Shown here: piece by piece, positions 1-11,494 of the stretch | Layout: every line of letters begins with the position of its first letter | How positions within the stretch are numbered: position 1 is the stretch's first letter | DNA from: Cricetomys ansorgei | Taxonomy: Eukaryota > Chordata > Mammalia > Rodentia > Nesomyidae | Assembly (NCBI GenBank): GCA_026225945.1 | Contig: JAMJFZ010001815.1 | Span: 16,928,501-16,992,500 of the forward strand | Length of the DNA: 64,000 nt | Direction of reading: 5' to 3' | Made by a program: the position numbers and the translations under genes | The notes under the pieces: generated by a model | Database searches by the model: none | Told to the model about the DNA's origin: nothing | What the model saw: only the letters and a program-made list of their open reading frames with translations

Positions 1-82
1 GATCTAGTTGCTTACATGTATCCAATGCTATATATGGTAACAAAGAGATCCTTGATATAGAAGCAACTGAATGTGCACAGGC

Positions 83-164
83 CTCTTCCTCCTCCTCCTC
101 CTCCTCCTCCTCCTCCTCGTCCTCCTCCTCCTCCTCCTCCTTCTTCTCCTTCTCCTCCTCCTCC
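83..164. repeat. (TCC)n / (TTC)n microsatellite
   Basis: A pure pyrimidine tract on the plus strand, mostly TCC with one CGT interruption and a TTC/TCT-rich tail. Homopyrimidine tracts of this length with mirror symmetry can adopt triplex DNA; that is inference. It is not coding. Confidence 0.97.
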
Positions 165-1099
165 ATCTTCAAAACTTAACTACTGCTATAGAATATGATC
201 TAAACTCCATTTTCTTTTATGAAATCCATTAAGATATGTGTAAATGCTGATGTGGAGTAACACACATTTACCATTTTAAGTTTCCCTGAAGCAATTCTTG
301 TAAGATCATTTCAATTTATGTTTAAATATTTGAAATGTAGTGATATTATATGATGGCCTCCAGTGGTCAATCAGGCTACAGCTGTAGGGCTTTTAAGTCA
401 GTGTTCCATGTTCCTTGGTCTTTCCATTAAACAATAATGACTTCTAAAAATGTACATCTTTCAGGAAAGATAAAGTCCACTATTTTCATTAGTTTTATGA
501 GGGAAGTGTGAAGTAGCATGGCTAATGACAACAAAAGTAGAAAACTTTGAATGGCTTAGATTTTGAAATAGGAGGGGAAAATATCTAACAAACTCAATGT
601 TTAAAAGGTACAAGAACATAGATTCTTGATGTTCTTTCTCTAGATGGAGAAATTTCAGTACACATATAATTGGAAAGCAGAGGCAAAATGCTAATATAAC
701 CCTTCAGCAAATTTAAAGTAATTTAGTATACATGCTTTGGGAGAATACATACATAGAGACAAATTACAATGTCCTCTTTTGTAGAACTTGAAAAGCAAAT
801 GATTTCAAGGTATTCTTTCTGTGTTCTGTTGACTCTTAGATTGGGAAGAAATTGATATAAGCTAATGGTGGTGATAAGAATAGTCTGCTTTATGGTCTAT
901 ATCCCTAGATTGGCTAAAAATTAAGCATTGCTTATTTCTATCATAAAAACATACCTAAAGGGAGGACAACTTAATTTTGTCTTATGGTTACATAATTAGA
1001 GTAAGACATAGTACTTGACAGAGAAGGAGTAGAGGAGCAAAGGTGATCATTTTATGACTCCTGGAAGAAAAGGTAGAAGAAAAGAATCTTAGGAATAAA
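165..1099. other. No recognised feature
   Basis: AT-rich sequence. I see no gene, no recognisable repeat and no open frame of interest on either strand. Confidence 0.5.
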
Positions 1100-1225
1100 A
1101 CAGGCCTCAGACATCTCCAGTGGCCTGCTTTCTCTAGCTAGACTCAACCTCTAACTACTGAACCAAGGGCCAATCTTCAATACATGAGCCTTTAGAGATA
1201 TAATTTCCTATCTAAACCATAGCAC
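1100..1225 (+). repeat. Fragment of an old interspersed repeat (family unresolved)
   Basis: Phrases such as CATCTCCAGTGGCCTGCTTT, CAATACATGAGCCTTTAG and ATCTAAACCATAGCAC match the distal half of a common mammalian/rodent interspersed repeat that I remember but cannot name with certainty. The proximal half of the same family appears at 13595-13815. No TSD was found. Not coding. Confidence 0.45.
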
Positions 1226-1491
1226 ATTGTCCTCTTGAACTGACACAGGAGTCTGACCTCTAAATTCTATTAACTATTGTGCAAGGATAGAAACTTGAAA
1301 CAGTTGTAGTGTTTAGGGGTGTGAGCTTTGGGAATAGTTCTAGTGAAGAGGTGATGAGCCAGCCTGCCTTCATCTTAGGCTTGAAAGTCATTTTACAGCA
1401 AAGACAAACTAGGATTTTTCTTCTTTTGATTAAACCTCTGCTCAAGGATTGGGCTATGACCCACCTGAAACCTTAACTACAAATGATTCTG

Positions 1492-1861
1492 TGTTGCCAG
1501 TTCCAGGAAACAGTAATCATGCTTTTGTTTCTGAAGGCTATTATGACTAACTTGTTATGAATACCTTGTTATGACCACCTTGTAATCAAGTCTTTGTTTC
1601 ACAAGACTTTGCTAGACCAACATTCATGTTTCTGTAACTCCATCTAATTTGCCTGCGAAATTCCTCATGTGGAAACCCCCTACTGTTTGTTATAAAAATT
1701 CTTATAGTGCCTATGTCCAATGCTGACCTTTTGAACACTGCCTTAGGTGGAGGCAGCTTGTGTACACAAATAAAAACGCCTTAATTAATTGTGTGCTTTA
1801 ATTAATTTGGTTATGATGCTTTGAGTCTGTGGGCTTTCTCCTCCCATTTTTGGAATTAACA
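1492..1861 (+). mobile_element. LTR-like unit (endogenous retrovirus LTR, possibly solo)
   Basis: A 370-bp unit starts with TG and ends with CA. It contains a TATAAAA box (1691-1697), then a polyadenylation signal AATAAA (1769-1774), in the spacing expected of an LTR U3-R-U5. The line CCTCATGTGGAAACCCCCT upstream of the TATA box resembles murine retroviral LTR U3 sequence. No clear primer-binding site follows and no gag, pol or env remnant is seen, so a solo LTR or a truncated provirus are both possible. Family is not assigned. LTRs act as promoters and polyadenylation sites; whether this one is active is unknown. Confidence 0.5.
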
Positions 1862-1914
1862 GGTGCAGGCATTGCATAGAGCCTTTATGATTGAATCCCA
1901 GTTGCTTAAAGAAA

Positions 1915-2020
1915 GACAAGGACCAGACAGACACAAATGTGTGAGTCGCCTGTTACTCACCGTGTGAGACAAGGACCAGGCAAACACAAATGTGTGAGCC
2001 TCCCGTTACTCACTGTGTGA
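1915..2020 (+). repeat. Tandem duplication of a 53-bp unit
   Basis: Two adjacent copies, 1915-1967 and 1968-2020, each exactly 53 bp. By eye they differ at six positions (about 89% identity). Both begin GACAAGGACCAG and end GTGTGA. The unit starts about 50 bp beyond the LTR-like element and may belong to its internal or flanking sequence. Confidence 0.95.
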
Positions 2021-2155
2021 TGCCCTGTGCAGCCTCAGGGGACTATGAGAAAGAACGCTTTTCATTAGATGAAGCCTTTAGATTCCAGAGTCTAGACAAT
2101 GACTTCCCAGAACCTAAAGCCAAATTAATCTCTTTTGTTTATGAAACTCTCAGTC

Positions 2156-2176
2156 TTTGTTGTTGTTGTTGTTGTT
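2156..2176. repeat. (TTG)n microsatellite
   Basis: About seven TTG/TGT units. Confidence 0.9.
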
Positions 2177-2381
2177 AGGGATAGTGTCACCACAGAACAA
2201 ATGCATGTGTTTTAAACCTAATTTCTTTTTATTAGAGAAACATGAATAAATACAGAAAGTCAAAAACTTCTGGGGGAGGGATAATTCTTTTTCTCCAAGG
2301 ATGAAGCTCCTGACAGGTTTCCCAATCCTAAGAGGAAGCCTAAACACATGTCAATACTGACTGGACTCAATAGGAAAAAAA

Positions 2382-2386
<5 letters not shown>

Positions 2387-2421
<35 letters not shown>
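2387..2421. repeat. (TA)n microsatellite
   Basis: About 17 uninterrupted TA units. Self-complementary and able to extrude as a cruciform. Confidence 0.97.
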
Positions 2422-2424
<3 letters not shown>

Positions 2425-3437
2425 TAATTATCTTATAAGCATAGGAAGGAAAGTATGGTACGTACTTTTGTGTATTTGGTATGTGTGTACTGAGAGTCGT
2501 AACAAGAATCAGTTTACATTTTTAAATGTTTCTTCATTCCTTATGAAGAGTTTGAGTAGGGGAAAACAGTAGACAGGGCAAGAGTGAGAATTGATGGAGT
2601 TTACCCAGACTGACACAATCCTTCAAACTGGTATTAAAAAAGGAAAAGAATCAAATCTCCCTATGAAAAGTCAAATGTTATATCCTCCTGTAATATATTT
2701 ATATGTGTTTTATTTCATTTTGAGACAGAAGTTATGTTTTGTATATTGATATATCAGGATAATATGCCAAAATTAAAAATAATTTACCTCTTACATTTTT
2801 ACTTATTTATATAAAGAAACATTTGTCATAGTATGAGCACTAGAAATGAAAACTGCTCTATTTTTTCTGTTTCAAAAGCTATGTAATTCAAATACATCTG
2901 ATTTATATTGATTTTAAATTTAGCACTGAGAGAAAACACTTACATGCTCTATAACATTGTTAAGCATCACAAATAAAATTAGAAGATAAATTGTCATTGC
3001 TTTCTCATGCTGTAAAGTAGATGACTCACCATGTAGAGAAAATGACTCCATGATGATTGGCTAGTTCATAATTTGAGTTATAATTTGGGTACTGTGATGC
3101 GTTTCCTGTCACAAATTCATGAGCTATCATTAGATCACACGTTTTTATCTCAAGTTTAGTTAGGCAGGAGAAGATTCTATTTATTTGTTAAATAAAAGTC
3201 AAGAAACATCAGCTGTTTTTTTCCTGCCCTGGTTCTATATCATCTAGGAAAACCATTTTGTTTCCTAACCTGTTCATGATAAACCACATAGGTCAACAAT
3301 TCTCCTATTGTGACATTCATAGACTCCTTTTAATTGTATTTCAGATTTCACTTTGTTTTAGATTGGAAGGTGGATGGTAGACATTGGTAGCTATAAAAAT
3401 GTGCTTTGTTGAAATAAATGAGGTCCACGGACTTGGA
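2422..3437. other. No recognised feature
   Basis: AT-rich sequence without recognisable repeats or plausible coding potential. Confidence 0.45.
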
Positions 3438-3517
3438 GAGCTTCAACTAAATACAACTGTGCTAGGTCAGTGGAGCTTCAACTAAGCACATATGTAGCAG
3501 CTGTGTGCTAGATCAAT
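3438..3517 (+). repeat. Diverged short tandem duplication
   Basis: GAGCTTCAACTAA occurs at 3438 and again at 3473. Each copy is followed by a similar stretch ending GTGCTAGRTCARTG, with an indel of about 11 bp in the second copy. This looks like an old local duplication. Confidence 0.75.
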
Positions 3518-3748
3518 GTCATGTTGCTATGAGAAGTGCTGAATGTTTAAATCTGTTTTCTCAGAAAGTTAAGGCCATGCCTGTGCATTGGCTCTAGAAC
3601 TCAGTATCTTTTTCATGCCCAGGCATCCTGTAGCTCTCACTTACTCTTACTTTAAGTTGGTACACTAAGTACAGATAGTACTGTTGGGGTGTTTCCAAAT
3701 ACAATGCCTGTGATGTAATCCTGAATGTTATTGCTTCTGTTACAAACA

Positions 3749-3750
<2 letters not shown>

Positions 3751-3802
<52 letters not shown>
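3751..3802. repeat. (AT)n microsatellite, 26 units
   Basis: An uninterrupted 52-bp AT array, long enough to be length-polymorphic and cruciform-prone. Confidence 0.98.
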
Positions 3803-3805
<3 letters not shown>

Positions 3806-4468
3806 ACAGAGTTTTATCTAGAAACTGATGTTTATTACCATGAGTACATGTGAAATAGGCTGCTTTAATTTTGTCATGTAAAACCATCACATGGCAGCAT
3901 AACCAACCAGCATTAACATCTGTTCCTCAAAAGATGCCTCAAGTGTATTACAACATACATTTGTCTTTATGAAAATGTCTTCCTCCTCCCACTCCCTTAC
4001 AAAGTATCCAAGAAAATGGCCATGAAATAATTAACACACACTGACACCCTGGGCCCTAGGACACATAATGGGAATCTAACTCTAGGCCTGAATATTGAAA
4101 GGAATGGAAATTTACATTGTACAAAGGTATTCTACAAAGAAAATTATTCTTGAAGATGACTTAATGGAGTCTCTTTAATTTAAAATGTAAAAAATATAAT
4201 AGTATGAGTAAAATATTCAGCTACAGCAATTAAGAAAATTACATGGAAGCTACTTTTCAGTTCCAAGCATTGTGAGGTAGAAGCATGGAAAGAAATAGAA
4301 AAAAAAGGATTAATGGAACAGAAACTTAAAAACAATAACTATATGCAGGTTTGGAACATTGGCAGATATCAGGGAAATTAGGCTAAGAGTTTATGGAAGT
4401 TTTTTTAGTGTAGACTAAGGAAAAAATTGTCACTGCCATTATGATATGTCATAGATGTTTAAAATAAT

Positions 4469-4735
4469 AACATAAATATATACATAATTATCACATATAT
4501 AAGTATATATACATATATGCATATATATTGTATATATGTATGTATGTATAGTATATATACATATATGTATATATCGTATATATGTATGTATATATAATAT
4601 ATATACATATGTGTATGCATTTATATATGTATGTATATAAAATATATGCATGTATATGTATATATACAATATATATTATGCATATATTTATATATTATAT
4701 ATAATGTGTGTGTGTGTGTGTATGTTATATGCATG
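4469..4735. repeat. AT/TATG low-complexity tract with (TG)n
   Basis: About 265 bp of TATA, TACA, TATG and TATGCA words with loosely repeating blocks of about 60-70 bp (for example GTATATATGTATGTAT at two places), ending in a short TG array at 4705-4721. Translations are artefacts rich in Tyr and Ile. Confidence 0.9.
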
Positions 4736-4739
4736 GCAC

Positions 4740-5005
4740 TTGTGTGGTAGTACACTCATCTGTGCATATATTTGTAGAGATCAGAAATCAACATACTATG
4801 TGCCTTTTTCTGTTGCTCTCATTATTATTATTTGAGATAGGTTAACAAATTGAACCTGAAGATCACTTATTATCAAGGCTGACTAGCCAGTGAGTGTTAA
4901 GGAGCCAACTGCCTCTGCCAAACTGTGGCTGGGGCTTCAGACAACCCATGCTTTTTATGGTAGTGCTAGGGATCTGTGCTCAAGTCCTCATGCCTAAGTA
5001 GAAAG
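4740..5005 (-). repeat. B4-type composite SINE (antisense)
   Basis: Read on the minus strand, this has a tRNA-like head (GAGGACTTGAGCACAGATCC near 4960-4990), then a B1-like body, then a tail with short pyrimidine/ATT repeats and TG-rich sequence. On the plus strand, AGTGCTAGGGATCTGTGCTC and the ACTAGCCAGTGAG stretch are the diagnostic parts. The copy is strongly diverged. The internal RNA polymerase III boxes are degraded. Confidence 0.7.
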
Positions 5006-5009
5006 AATA

Positions 5010-5635
5010 TTAATCACCAAAACATTTCCCAGCTCCTATTACCCTTTTAGGTAAATTTTCCACCACACTATTGTGTATATCAACAAAAACACAGGCTACA
5101 ATGATGCTTATGTATACACTGGGGTAGAGAGAACACTCATGTGAACAGTGACCTTTTTGGGTAGCATAGTAAGGTATGGACATTGGGTCCAGTGTGCATC
5201 CCAACTGGCAAAGAAATGAACCTGGAGATGATAAGGTAGTAATAGAGTACATCAGTAAAGACATGGAACAAGAACAATGCTTAGTTACACTGGCCTTCAA
5301 CTGATACTCTGTGGTAAGAAACATTTGTCACCAGTTTGATTATTTGGAGAAAGAACATTCGGAGAAACTTGCAGTTTGAACCATGGTACCTAACAGAGTC
5401 CCTGCCCTGCACCCTAAAGAGAAGGGGCTAGGACCAAACCAGTTTCCTTGTACAAGGTGGTCATAAATTTTGCCAAGATATAAGTAGAGCCAAAGGATAC
5501 CAACTTCACTTCTGAGCCTGTGAGCTACAAGATGGTGTGTGGTCATTTAATTGGTTATCTCTGTGGGCCAAAATCAATATTAAATGCCTTTCCTATATAG
5601 TAAATAAAATAGACATGGCCCTTGATCTTGTGGAG
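5010..5635. other. No recognised feature
   Basis: The two longest frames on the minus strand here (104 and 68 codons) show no family resemblance and no supporting splice or promoter context. Confidence 0.4.
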
Positions 5636-5639
5636 TTTG

Positions 5640-5935
5640 AAGTCTTCTCTTGGAGTTAATCAAGGAGTGAATAGATAAACATCTACACCGCTACATTTAC
5701 AAAATCAGGTGAGCAGAATTCTAGGAGAGAATAAACGATGTGATCCAAATTTAGATTGAGTAGTCAGGAAGGACTATTAATATTTGAAAATATTGGTATT
5801 TAGGTGAGTCCCAGATGAAAAGAAAGAGACAAGTCACACCATAACAACTAGCAAAGTCTTTCAGGAAAAGGGGGGAAATGATTGCAAAGGCAGAGGAATG
5901 AACTAACAGCAGAAAAAGTATGAATGGAACATAAT
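5640..5935 (-). repeat. Possible L2 3'-end remnant (antisense)
   Basis: Purine-rich text with the order expected of antisense L2: GGAAGGACT, then a degraded analogue of the 'gagctgagacctgaaggatg' segment (TGAGTCCCAGATGAAAAGAA), then GGCAGAGGAATGAAC. The match is weak and old. It could be another mammal-wide repeat. Confidence 0.35.
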
Positions 5936-6734
5936 CTAAAAGGATATGAGTGGTTTGATAAGTATCCAAGAGAAGGTATGCAGACAGTGACGAGGAACAC
6001 TTAAAGGGAAATGAGTCAATCAGAACTTGTTACACATCTAGTGGGAAATAATCCACAGTTTGTGAGCAGAGACACAACTAATAAAACAGAGGTCCAACTG
6101 AAATTTCACAGGAGCTTGTAGACAGTCAATGGGGAACTGGAGAGGCAGTGATCTTAAGTGTAACTTACCTTAGATTCTTTTCAACCTTTTAATTCTCAGG
6201 GTGTAGTGAAGTACCTAATGGTATGCATTAAATATATGTACTGATAAGTAGCAAGGGGGAAGGGAAACAAAGTAGACAGAGTGCGAAAAAAAGAAAGAAA
6301 TAGATACTATATCCTGTTTTATGATCACAAGAGAACAAACCTGGAGAAAATGATGTAGGAGTGAGTGTGGATTTTGGTCATTAAGCAGAGAAGGAGCCAT
6401 GAGGGGGAGAAAAGAGATTTTGAGCAGAGGTGAGGAGGGTAACAACACATGTAGCATGAAGGGCAACACTGGGATATGAAGCGTCAAAGGGAATTCTTTT
6501 TGGAGGGAGGAGTATGAGGGGAGAATCAACTAAGTCAAAGCAAGTATGAAAATGCTATTAAGGATACCTGTTATTTTGAATCATAATTAATTTTTAATTA
6601 ATAAAAAAGTGGTAACACATACCCACAGACACACACATGCATATAGAAAGTCCTGTGTATTGAAAAACATCATGAGGAGATTGAATAAGAGCTCTCTGCA
6701 TTTAAATATTCATGGTTTAGCATTAATTTTTCAT

Positions 6735-6900
6735 AAGCATCTGATCTAAATGGGAAGAAACTTAACCTCATTGAACATTAGTTTCACTGTTTGTAAAATG
6801 GGATTGGCAATAATATCTACCTCATTGGGTACAAGTGAATAGTAATAACTAATTTTCTACATTGCTTAATATTCTGGCAGACATATAGAAAACACAGTAC
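6735..6900 (+). repeat. MIR SINE (sense)
   Basis: The MIR core is clear: AACTTAACCTCATTGAACAT, then AGTTTCACTGTTTGTAAAAT, then GGGATTGGCAATAATA and ACCTCATTGGGT. MIR is an extinct tRNA-derived SINE shared by mammals, so this marks old, stably retained DNA. The tRNA-like 5' head is only partly preserved. Confidence 0.85.
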
Positions 6901-8812
6901 CAATAACAAGGATGGAAATGGACTCAAAATGATGATAAAATAAAAGGGAAATGTCCTCTTTTGTGCAATGAGACATTTCCTTTCACAATAAAGAACATTT
7001 TACATTGTGTTCATTGGAATTAAAATTCTAGTCATAATGCTGCACCCTCCCTCACCTTCTTTGCATTTAGGATTTGGTCTTTCTGTTACTCACAACATAT
7101 TTACCAAATATTTAGTAAATTGTAGAAAGCATGAGATATGCCCTATTTTAAAGAAAATGACAATTTTTGTCTAACGAACTTTTGAGTGGCTGCATCGACC
7201 TTTGACTGAAGCTCACAGATCAGTGGTGTCATCACAAGACTGAAGGAACTGAGGTGATCTGCATGCACAGCACACAACTGGATTGAAAACAGAAGGTTCC
7301 TGGCAGTGAAGTAGTAAAGGCATGTATGCAGTGGCCACTTTTTTTCTTTTGACTCTAAGAGGCGTGGAAAGGCATAGAAAATACTTCAGAAGCTTGGGAG
7401 ACATCAGATTTGTATTTTCTCTGTGTGAGCATGAAATACTGATGCTTCAGAGTAGAAAGGCAGCAATAGATAGGTTCAGTGAATAGAGGGATAGGGTAAA
7501 GGCAGGAGAGCATCAAAGGATAACTGATGGAAGAATTGAAAGGGCAATAACTGTGTTTCTAAATGGTTGGAATATTATGTGTGGGGAGGGAAGATCTAAT
7601 GGTATATGCTTGAATGTATTTTATTTGAAGGGCCCGAGAGGTATCCTAAAGGATGTTCAACTTAAATACACATGTCCAGACCTCTGAAGGGGTATCTCTG
7701 TAGTCTTCAACACGGAGGGAAAAATATGGAAACTGTGTTGGTGTTAGTGCTACAACAGCAAAGATATAGACTTCAGTGAAACCAGGGTTTAGATCAGAGT
7801 CCAAATTCATCAGTATCTGTTTTCCTAGATTGAGTGATGGAAGAGGCAGAACAGTAATAAGTGACATTAGAAGCTATTGATTTTACTATGAAAATATGGC
7901 AGGATATATGATTGTTTCAAAACTAAATAAGGACAACTTTACAACCAGAAACATGACCCATTGAGTCAACTGCTGCATAGAAAAAAATCCATGAATTCAA
8001 TAATAAAGATTATATTTAAATACATAGACTAAAAATTAATGTGAATTGAAGTAAATATCACATCACATTACATAAAATGAGGGGAATGTTAATTGAAATT
8101 TTAGATTAGTAAACAGCATGGACAAAAGTATTTTGAAATACTTCATGAGACCCAACAAAGGAGGCAAGATCTGGGAAATGAGCCAGAGAAATAACCAGGT
8201 GCCTGGTAACGTGGTAACACAGGGAGTTTCCATAATTCCAAACATGGATGTGTTAAACTGCATATGTACAACAACAACACTAGTATTTTAGAATATTGTT
8301 TATGCTCATATTTTAAAGATGTATTTTACACGTCAACTACATCTTTAAATTAAAGTGAGTGAAAGAGAATATGATCCAGTTTTAATCAATCATATGAATG
8401 TAAAAAGAACAAAACCTAAGTCAAATCATATGAACAAAGTAACACACGACGTTGGGTTGGACACCTGACAGCTTTAGACTCAGAAGAATTCAGAGAAAAG
8501 AAGAAGGAATTGAAGGCAGGACTGGCAAAGGTAAGGACAGCAGTACCACTCAACAGTACAGTCTACCAGCAAAGCATACATAAAGGCACTGATTTCTTTG
8601 ATCACACTGTTTTGGGAGCTGCAACATCGTGAGAGTAAGAAACTAGAGTAATCATAACTATGGACATCCTGATGTTGTCACATGGCAGGCAGGAAGGGAA
8701 ATGCTATTTTAGTTACCTCAAATTGGTCAAATATATTTGGTTAACATTCTAACTATGTCTTTGGAAGGGTTTTGGAAATGGAGATTTTCATAAGATAATT
8801 CAAAATTTTAAA
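6901..8812. other. No recognised feature
   Basis: Nearly 2 kb of AT-rich DNA. No gene, no clear repeat; parts of 7400-7900 have an L2-like purine-rich flavour that I could not support. Confidence 0.4.
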
Positions 8813-9033
8813 ATAGATTTACTTTTATTTTATTTGTATGAGTGTTGGAACACATGAATGTATATGCAAGCATGTCTTTCCTGGATGCCAAGGAGGCCCG
8901 AAAAAAAGGAACAAGGTTTCCTAGAAGTGAAGTCACAGGCTGTTGTGAGCCACTGCCTGAGTGCTGGGAACCAACCCAGATCCTCTGAAAGAACACCAAG
9001 TACTCGTAACCACTGAGACTTTCTCCAGCTTCA
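8813..9033 (-). repeat. B3-type (B2-superfamily) SINE, antisense
   Basis: On the plus strand: an A/T-rich tail (TTTACTTTTATTTTATTTG), GTATGAGTGTTGGAACACAT, GGATGCCAAGGAGGCC, GGCTGTTGTGAGCCACTGCC, GAGTGCTGGGAACCAACCC, and the head complement ACCACTGAGACTTTCTCCAG. These are in B3 order and nearly full length. It is tRNA-derived and would be transcribed from the minus strand by RNA polymerase III when intact. Confidence 0.9.
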
Positions 9034-10129
9034 GTTAAAAGTTTTACTATGCAGTTGCATGAGACAATTATAAAGAATATGTTGAATATGTCTTAATAAC
9101 TGAAAAAATGGTAAAATATCCTAAAGTTGAAACAAAAGTAACATCTACATTAAACACACTTTGAAATTAATATGCTGTGCCCTGCCTAAAATAGCCAAGT
9201 GTTACCAGTGAACTGAGGATAAGTCTGGGTCTTCTTCATGACAGCTGGTGTTCGCACTTGTTTTCCCTAACATTTCTCACCCATGCTTGTACTCTTTCAT
9301 GCTATGCCTCCTACATAATCTGAATCAGTTACGCTATTGCAATTCTGTAGAAACACAAAGATTTTGACAGCAAGGGTCAAATCTCAAGAATTCAAATCAT
9401 CGTCTCTTTAATCTTTAAGATGGAAAAAGATTTCAAGCAAGTAGTGTCTATATAAATCACAAAGGACATTTCCTTTGCTCCTACAGTGGTCAAATATTTA
9501 TGAGCATAGTGGCTTTCATTTGGACATCCCTAACTGAGTCATGATGAAGAGGACTTGGAAAAAAATCAAGAAGGGGTAATAAAAAAATGATTAACAATTT
9601 GATGAATGACTCCTAGGAAATCAGGCTTAAGGAAACAGGTTTTCAATGCTCAGAGTTTGCCATGTCAACACGACAGGACAGAGAATTCAACACTAACAAT
9701 GAGGGTAGTGATACGGAGCACAGCACATGTTCTATCCCGAAAGACACAGTGAATGCAAAGTTCACAGCAGGCAATTGACACTCAGAGAACAGTGGGTTAT
9801 AATTGCAAGGGTTATTTTTTTTCTCTCTGCTGCTGTTAGGTAACTTTTTTTCTTGTTGCTTTTAAGTATAAGATTTTAGGAGTGAACACTCTGTATTGGT
9901 TAACCAATGAGGAGGATCATCCCTAGGAAAAGCTAATTCTATTTCAGTAGTCATTAGTTGCCTTTAATTCTTTGTCTAAAAAAGGAGGACCCCATGAGAA
10001 TTTTTTCCCTTCTGCATTAGCATGTCTATTTATATTGACATTCTTCCAGTCTTATTTATGCAGCCATTTTAGGTGAGACAGTTTCACAGAAGAATTACTG
10101 GTATTTTGTCAATTAAAATCATTCTACCC
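9034..10129. other. No recognised feature
   Basis: AT-rich DNA without a supported gene or repeat. Confidence 0.4.
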
Positions 10130-10905
10130 TCTCTTATGTGATGTTTGATGTTACCTGAGTCATAAATGCAGGAGCTATGAGGCAGATGTCTCCAATGAGG
10201 ATGGGAACCCTATGATACATTGATCTCTGTATTGTATCCAGCTGTGATTTTCTGTGATAGTAGTCATCTGTTGAAAAGAGAAGCTTCTTTGATAAAGAGT
10301 GATATCTACATGTTTTTGTTGTTATAAGAGTAAGATTGAGAATGTAGTTAAAAATTATGGTGGTCTAGCAAAGTAGTAGTACTGGATTCTCTTCTAAGAT
10401 CCATGACCTCACTAGACCTAGGAAGTTGGCTGGGTTTCCAGCACCAGGTATGATTACCCTCCTGCTGAGTGGGCTGTAAGTCCAATTAGAAAACTGTTGT
10501 TTTCCACCAACAAGTGAGTGCTACTTATTGAATGTCTATGGGCATCTTGCCATGTTGGTCATTGTTTTAGTTAATAGATAGCATGCTGGGTTAGGCTATT
10601 AATTGTTCCTATCCCTTTATTGATTGCTTAGCATTCTCTGGTACAATGGAAGCAAGGCTACAAGAAAGAGGCTTTTGATTAGATCCAACTGAATATCTGA
10701 GTCCTGTGTCCTAAGTGTGTGGTATCTTCGGAAGTAGGGACTTATTTTGATGTTTGAGAAATAACGGACAATGGTAATAGTCCATATTGTTTGGGAGATC
10801 TCTTGGAGACTACACTGATCAATCACTCTAAAGGAAGTTTGTTTCATGGACTGGAATTTTTGGTATCCATCATTCCTGTGATCATTGTCAATCCAAGTGG
10901 CATAA
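10130..10905 (-). mobile_element. L1 3' untranslated region, Lx-like, antisense
   Basis: Recognisable rodent L1 3' UTR text in antisense: GCTTCTTTGATAAAGAGTGA, CCATGACCTCACTAGACCT, GTCCAATTAGAAAACTGTTG, TCCTGTGTCCTAAGTGTGTG, TTGTTTGGGAGATCTCTTGG. No ORF2 remnant is attached. A homologous copy in the same orientation lies at 40060-41165. A 118-codon minus-strand frame here is not a gene. Confidence 0.87.
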
Positions 10906-10913
10906 CTTTCTTT

Positions 10914-10976
10914 ACACATATACTCACACATACATAATACATACATACATATATATGTATATATGTATTGCATATA
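10914..10976. repeat. (TACA/TATA)n low-complexity tract
   Basis: CATACATAATACATACATAC followed by alternating TATATG words. Confidence 0.85.
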
Positions 10977-11099
10977 ATTTTAAGTAAATATAAAATAATA
11001 TGATTCTTTGAAGCTTTATCTAATAAATGGAAAATGGAAAATAGAGAGGGTATCTCCACCTGGGGAGGGAGGAAGGAGACTAATACAGAAGAAGAAGGT

Positions 11100-11465
11100 A
11101 GTTACTGTATCTTGTAGAGTTCATACTGGGTGAGTTTGTTTTTTTTTATAATCATTTTTCTACTCCATCAACATATATAGCACCTTCCAGAACTATAAAC
11201 ACTAGCCAGTAGAAATACAGTTTCCAGCTCAGTATCACCTAGGATTTTTCATATTTTATGACATAAATATGTGATCTCCTCAGCCATAGTGTCTTATATT
11301 GTCAAATTCTGGAGGATAACAGATAGCTTTGGCAATCAGTTTTGTGTAGAGTGTCTGTGAGATGCTATTTGGCAACATCTCAGTTAAAGGTAACCCATTC
11401 CTGGTACTGGGGGTTTTATTTGGTAGCACATGATGTTTGGTTGTGATATTGCCACACAACTACTC
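11100..11465 (-). mobile_element. L1 3' UTR fragment, antisense, second piece
   Basis: GCACCTTCCAGAACTATAAA, CACTAGCCAGTAG, TACTGGGGGTTTTATTTGG and GGCAACATCTCAG belong to the same L1 3' UTR family as 10130-10905. Its segment around the CCTTCCAGAACTAT phrase overlaps the consensus region already covered there, so this is a separate insertion or a local duplication rather than a simple continuation. Confidence 0.75.
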
Positions 11466-11494
11466 CGTTTGTGCGATAACTCCATTTTAACTCC

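Noticed and set aside
4439..4669. 76-codon Tyr/Ile/His-rich frame
   Set aside because: Translation of a TATA/TACA simple repeat.
4469..4735. CRISPR-like array or satellite
   Set aside because: The blocks are irregular AT words without distinct spacers, in a mammalian genome.
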